Below are positions 61,498-64,000 of a stretch of DNA of 64,000 bases, one piece after another (the first letter of the stretch is position 1; each line of letters begins with the position of its first letter). The notes under the pieces were generated by a model. It worked only from the letters and a program-made list of their open reading frames with translations, ran no database searches and was not told the DNA's origin. The stretch spans positions 75,747,298 to 75,811,297 of the forward strand of contig NC_063167.1 in assembly GCF_023159225.1 (NCBI RefSeq). The letters are read 5' to 3'. The position numbers were made by a program, and so were the translations under genes. This DNA is from Perognathus longimembris pacificus (Eukaryota > Chordata > Mammalia > Rodentia > Heteromyidae).

Positions 61498-61691
61498 ATA
61501 AAATCCCAGCTACTTGAGAGATAGTAAGATTAGGAAGATTGCAATTTGAGGCCAACCCCAGGCAAAGGGTTAGCAAGATCCTGTTTCCACAAAAAACCTG
61601 AGCATGAAGGCAAGTGCCTGTCATCCCAGCTATGCAGGAGGCTAAGGAAGGGAACAGAAACTCAGTCTGACCTTAGCGAAAATACAGATAA
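61498..61691 (+). repeat. B1-like array
   Basis: Two B1-like units (cccagctacttgagagatag; gaaggcaagtgcctgtcatc). Confidence 0.68.
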
Positions 61692-61692
61692 A

Positions 61693-61872
61693 GGGGCTGG
61701 GAATATGGGTTAGTGGTAGAGTGCTTGCCTAGCATGCATGAAGCCCTGGGTTCGATTCCTCACTGGCACATAAACAGAAAAAGCAGGAAGCTCAAGTGGT
61801 AGACTGCAAAAAAAATTCAGGAACAGTGCTCAGGCTCTGAGTTCAAGCCCCAGGATTGGCAGACAGAAAGAA
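61693..61872 (+). repeat. IDL-Geo SINE
   Basis: ggggctgggaatatgggtta, with a shortened junction. The flanks aatacagataaa and aatgcagataca resemble a TSD. Confidence 0.87.
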
Positions 61873-61885
61873 AGGAATGCAGATA

Positions 61886-62240
61886 CAGACTCTGGTGCCA
61901 GTAGCTGGACCTACAATCTCAGTCAGAAGGCCGAGATCAGGAGGATGACTGTTTGAAGCCAGCACAGATAGAAGAAACCTTTATAAGATCCTTTCTCAGC
62001 CAACAGCTAGGCATAGTAGCACATGCCTGTCATCTTAAGCATGTAAGAATCTGTTACCAGGCAGATATGGTTACTGTCCAGCCTTGGCAGAGAAGTTCAT
62101 GAGACTGCATCTCAACAAAAGGAAGCTTGGTATATTAGCATGAATCTTTCATCCCAGCTCTAGTGGGAAGCAAAAACAATAAGGAAGATCAGGCATACAA
62201 CTAAGCAGAAAATAAGCTCTCTCAAAATAACCAGTGAAGC
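61886..62240 (+). repeat. Three-unit B1 array (B1n-ID family)
   Basis: Units begin near 61890, 61999 (gctaggcatagtagcacatg) and 62126 (gcttggtatattagcatgaa). The last ends ctctcaaaataaccagtg, like the array at 17190. Confidence 0.74.
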
Positions 62241-62472
62241 TGGGGACTGGGTTAATGGCAGTAATCATAGTTATTCAGGAGGCTTAGATCTCAAAATCAT
62301 GGTTAAAGTCAGCAAAGGCAAGAGTTCAAGACTCTATCCCCAATTAACCAGCAACAAAAAGTAGGACTGCAAGAGTAACTTAAGTGGTATAGCACCAGTC
62401 ATGAACAGAAAACACCAAGCAAGAACTAGAGGCCCTGACTTCAAGCCCCAGTATCAGCACACACACACAAAA
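62241..62472 (+). repeat. B1-Geo composite SINE
   Basis: gctggggactgggttaatgg ... tgacttcaagccccagtatc, ending in CA units. Confidence 0.8.
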
Positions 62473-62502
62473 ATAATTAATTAAACAGTAACATAAAATA
62501 CT

Positions 62503-62580
62503 GGGGGGAGCTTAGAGGTGTAGCTCATTGCTAGAGCACATGCCTCACAAGTACAAGAACCTGAGTTCAAGAACCCAATA
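62503..62580 (+). repeat. Old ID-like element
   Basis: gcttagaggtgtagctcatt and cctgagttcaagaacccaat outline a tRNA-derived SINE. It may be the ID end of the array upstream. Confidence 0.68.
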
Positions 62581-62582
62581 CT

Positions 62583-62785
62583 AAGCCAAGAACCAATGGT
62601 TCATACTTGTTTTCCTAGCTACTCAAAAAGCAGAGCTCTGAGGATCATGGTTCAAAGCCAGCACAGGCATGAAAGTCCAAGAGATTCATCTCCAACAAAT
62701 CAGAAGTAGAACTGTGGATTAAGTTGTAGAGTACTAGCCTTGGGCAAAAAGCATCCAGGTCCTGAACTGAGCACACACACACAAA
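62583..62785 (+). repeat. B1-Geo composite SINE
   Basis: gccaagaaccaatggttcat ... cagaagtagaactgtggatt, with CA units at the end. Confidence 0.84.
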
Positions 62786-62787
62786 AG

Positions 62788-62893
62788 ACACTAGTTCAAA
62801 AATAACCAAAACAAAAAAGACTGAAATTCTGTTGCTCAAGTGGCGGAGCGACTATACAGCAAGCGCCATGCCCTGAGTCCGACTCCAGTGCAA
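62788..62893 (+). repeat. B1n-ID end: A-rich linker plus ID
   Basis: ttcaaaaataaccaaaacaa is followed by gttgctcaagtggcggagcg and ccctgagtccgactccagtg. Confidence 0.68.
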
Positions 62894-62908
62894 TTTCTTT
62901 TTTTAAAG

Positions 62909-63145
62909 GCCAGACACTGGTAGTTCTCATTTATAATCCTAACTACTCAGGAGGCTGAGATCTGAGGATGGGGTTCAAAGCCAGCTGGGACAGGAAAGTA
63001 CATGAGACTATCTCCAATTAACCACCAGAAAACCAAAAGTGGCACTGTGGCTCAAAGTGGTAGAGTGCTAGTCTTGTGCAAAAGAACTCAGGGACACCAC
63101 CCAGGCCCCAAGTTTAAGCCCCACAACTGACTAAAATAAAAAACA
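62909..63145 (+). repeat. B1-Geo composite SINE
   Basis: gccagacactggtagttctc ... aaaagtggcactgtggctca ... agtttaagccccacaactga. Confidence 0.89.
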
Positions 63146-63189
63146 AAAAACTGTTTTACTTAATGTACCTTAACCTGTCCTTGTCAGTG

Positions 63190-63880
63190 TTTGTGGTACT
63201 CTTACTAATGCCCCTGTCCAAGAGTTCCATAATCTAATACCCAAAACCTGTGAATACATGTTACTGTACAAGCAGAAGGGACTTAGTATGTTTAAGCTAA
63301 AGATCTAGAGATGAGAAAGATATCCAGAATTATCTGGGTTGAGCCTGATGTAATCACAGAGGTCCCTGACTACAGATAAAGCAACACATAGAGATTTGAA
63401 GATACTATGCTGCTGGCTCTGAAGATGGCAGAAAGATCGAAATAATACAGACAAGGCATGCAGCTCTGGAAGCTAGAAATGACAAGAAATGAGCCTCTAG
63501 AACTAGCCCTTCTAATAACATGACTTCTTTTTGGCTTTAGGTTTTTTGTTTGTTTTTTCAGGTATTATCGTACACTTTGTTGTCTAAACACAACCCACCT
63601 ACCTATGCCTCACAGCTGGGACCATAAGCATGAAGCATTAGACCCAGCTTGCTCTTTGAGATAAGAGTCTTACTAACTTTATACCAGGGCTGTCCTCAAA
63701 CCTTGATCTTCCCATCTCTACCTCCCAAGTTGCTGAGATTACATCCTGAACCACTGCACTTGGCCTAACACCATGATTTTCAGGCTCTGGCCCTCAGGAT
63801 TATAAGAAACAATTTGTGCTGTATTAAAAACCACTAAATTTGTACTAATTTGTCACAACAGCATAGGAAACTAATAGGGT
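63190..63880 (+). repeat. Ancient interspersed repeat split by a B1-like SINE
   Basis: The parts agcctgatgtaatcacagag, atgagcctctagaactagcc and tgtcacaacagcataggaaa resemble a widespread old mammalian repeat of uncertain class. A minus-strand B1-type element (63555-63763, ttgctgagattacatcctga) lies inside it. Confidence 0.55.
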
Positions 63881-63957
63881 ACATATGTCATATTCCATCA
63901 GATATATAGCACTCAATCATATGAACACACTATATTTTATTTATTGTGTTGCTTGTT

Positions 63958-64000
63958 GTTTTCCTCCTGGTACAAGGGCTTGAACTCAGTAATTTACAGT
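63958..64000 (-). repeat. Start of a minus-strand ID-like SINE, cut by window edge
   Basis: ggtacaagggcttgaactca matches the tail-side part of an ID/Geo SINE in reverse. Confidence 0.5.

Noticed and set aside
61245..61499. 84-codon minus-strand frame resembling Alu-type peptides
   Set aside because: It is a translated minus-strand B1-Geo SINE.
50370..64000. Search for the EVI5 first coding exon, promoter or a neighbouring gene
   Set aside because: No match to the expected N-terminal residues, no CpG-rich region and no spliced similarity were found; the region reads as intron and repeats.

Overview
This is nuclear DNA from a mammal, almost certainly a rodent of the superfamily Geomyoidea (kangaroo rats, pocket mice, pocket gophers). 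The evidence is the dominant repeat: a dimeric SINE whose left half resembles a tRNA-Ala/ID element and whose right half is a second monomer. It matches, from memory, the IDL-Geo SINE described as restricted to Geomyoidea. B1-like repeats (rodent) and ancient MIR and Tigger copies (mammal-wide) are also present. The species cannot be fixed from the sequence alone.

The only gene I can support is EVI5, on the minus strand. Thirteen consecutive coding exons run from 50369 down to 5, all with AG/GT splice borders, and join into one frame of 536 codons without a stop. They encode the low-complexity N-terminal region, the complete TBC (Rab GTPase-activating) domain with its arginine and glutamine fingers, and the first part of the long C-terminal coiled coil. 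The first coding exon, the promoter and the remaining 3' exons lie outside the window, so 50370-64000 is read as upstream intron.

Layout along the plus strand: exons M (5-139), L (11316-11462), K (12023-12055, an 11-codon microexon), J (14187-14240), I (16986-17046), H (24405-24502), G (24596-24685), F (25655-25798), E (28173-28298), D (31724-31798), C (34023-34247), B (35210-35399) and A (50140-50369). Exons G and H are separated by only 93 bp. The largest visible introns (11.2 kb, 7.4 kb, 14.7 kb and at least 13.6 kb) hold most of the repeats.

The introns are packed with retroposons. By hand I count about 67 IDL-Geo copies and about 43 copies of a second composite, here called B1-Geo (a B1-like left part joined to a Geo-like right part). 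There are also older B1 arrays fused to ID-like tails, L1 pieces including a 1.66 kb fragment with a decayed ORF2 (37707-39367), a Tigger-type DNA transposon remnant with several nested insertions (39368-41335), MIRs and many microsatellites seeded in SINE tails. Roughly three quarters of the SINEs, and every L1 piece I recognise, lie on the plus strand, antisense to EVI5. Most have visible target-site duplications (TSDs).

I found no second protein gene, no structural RNA gene, no CRISPR and no bacterial-type features. The many short open frames are translations of SINEs. The points most worth a second look are the repeat structures: tandem SINEs sharing one target site, C-run/A-run tails, the shared Geo half, the B1-array family, the strand bias and a weak donor on the EVI5 microexon. 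Repeat boundaries were read by eye and may be off by several bases; exon boundaries were counted to the base.
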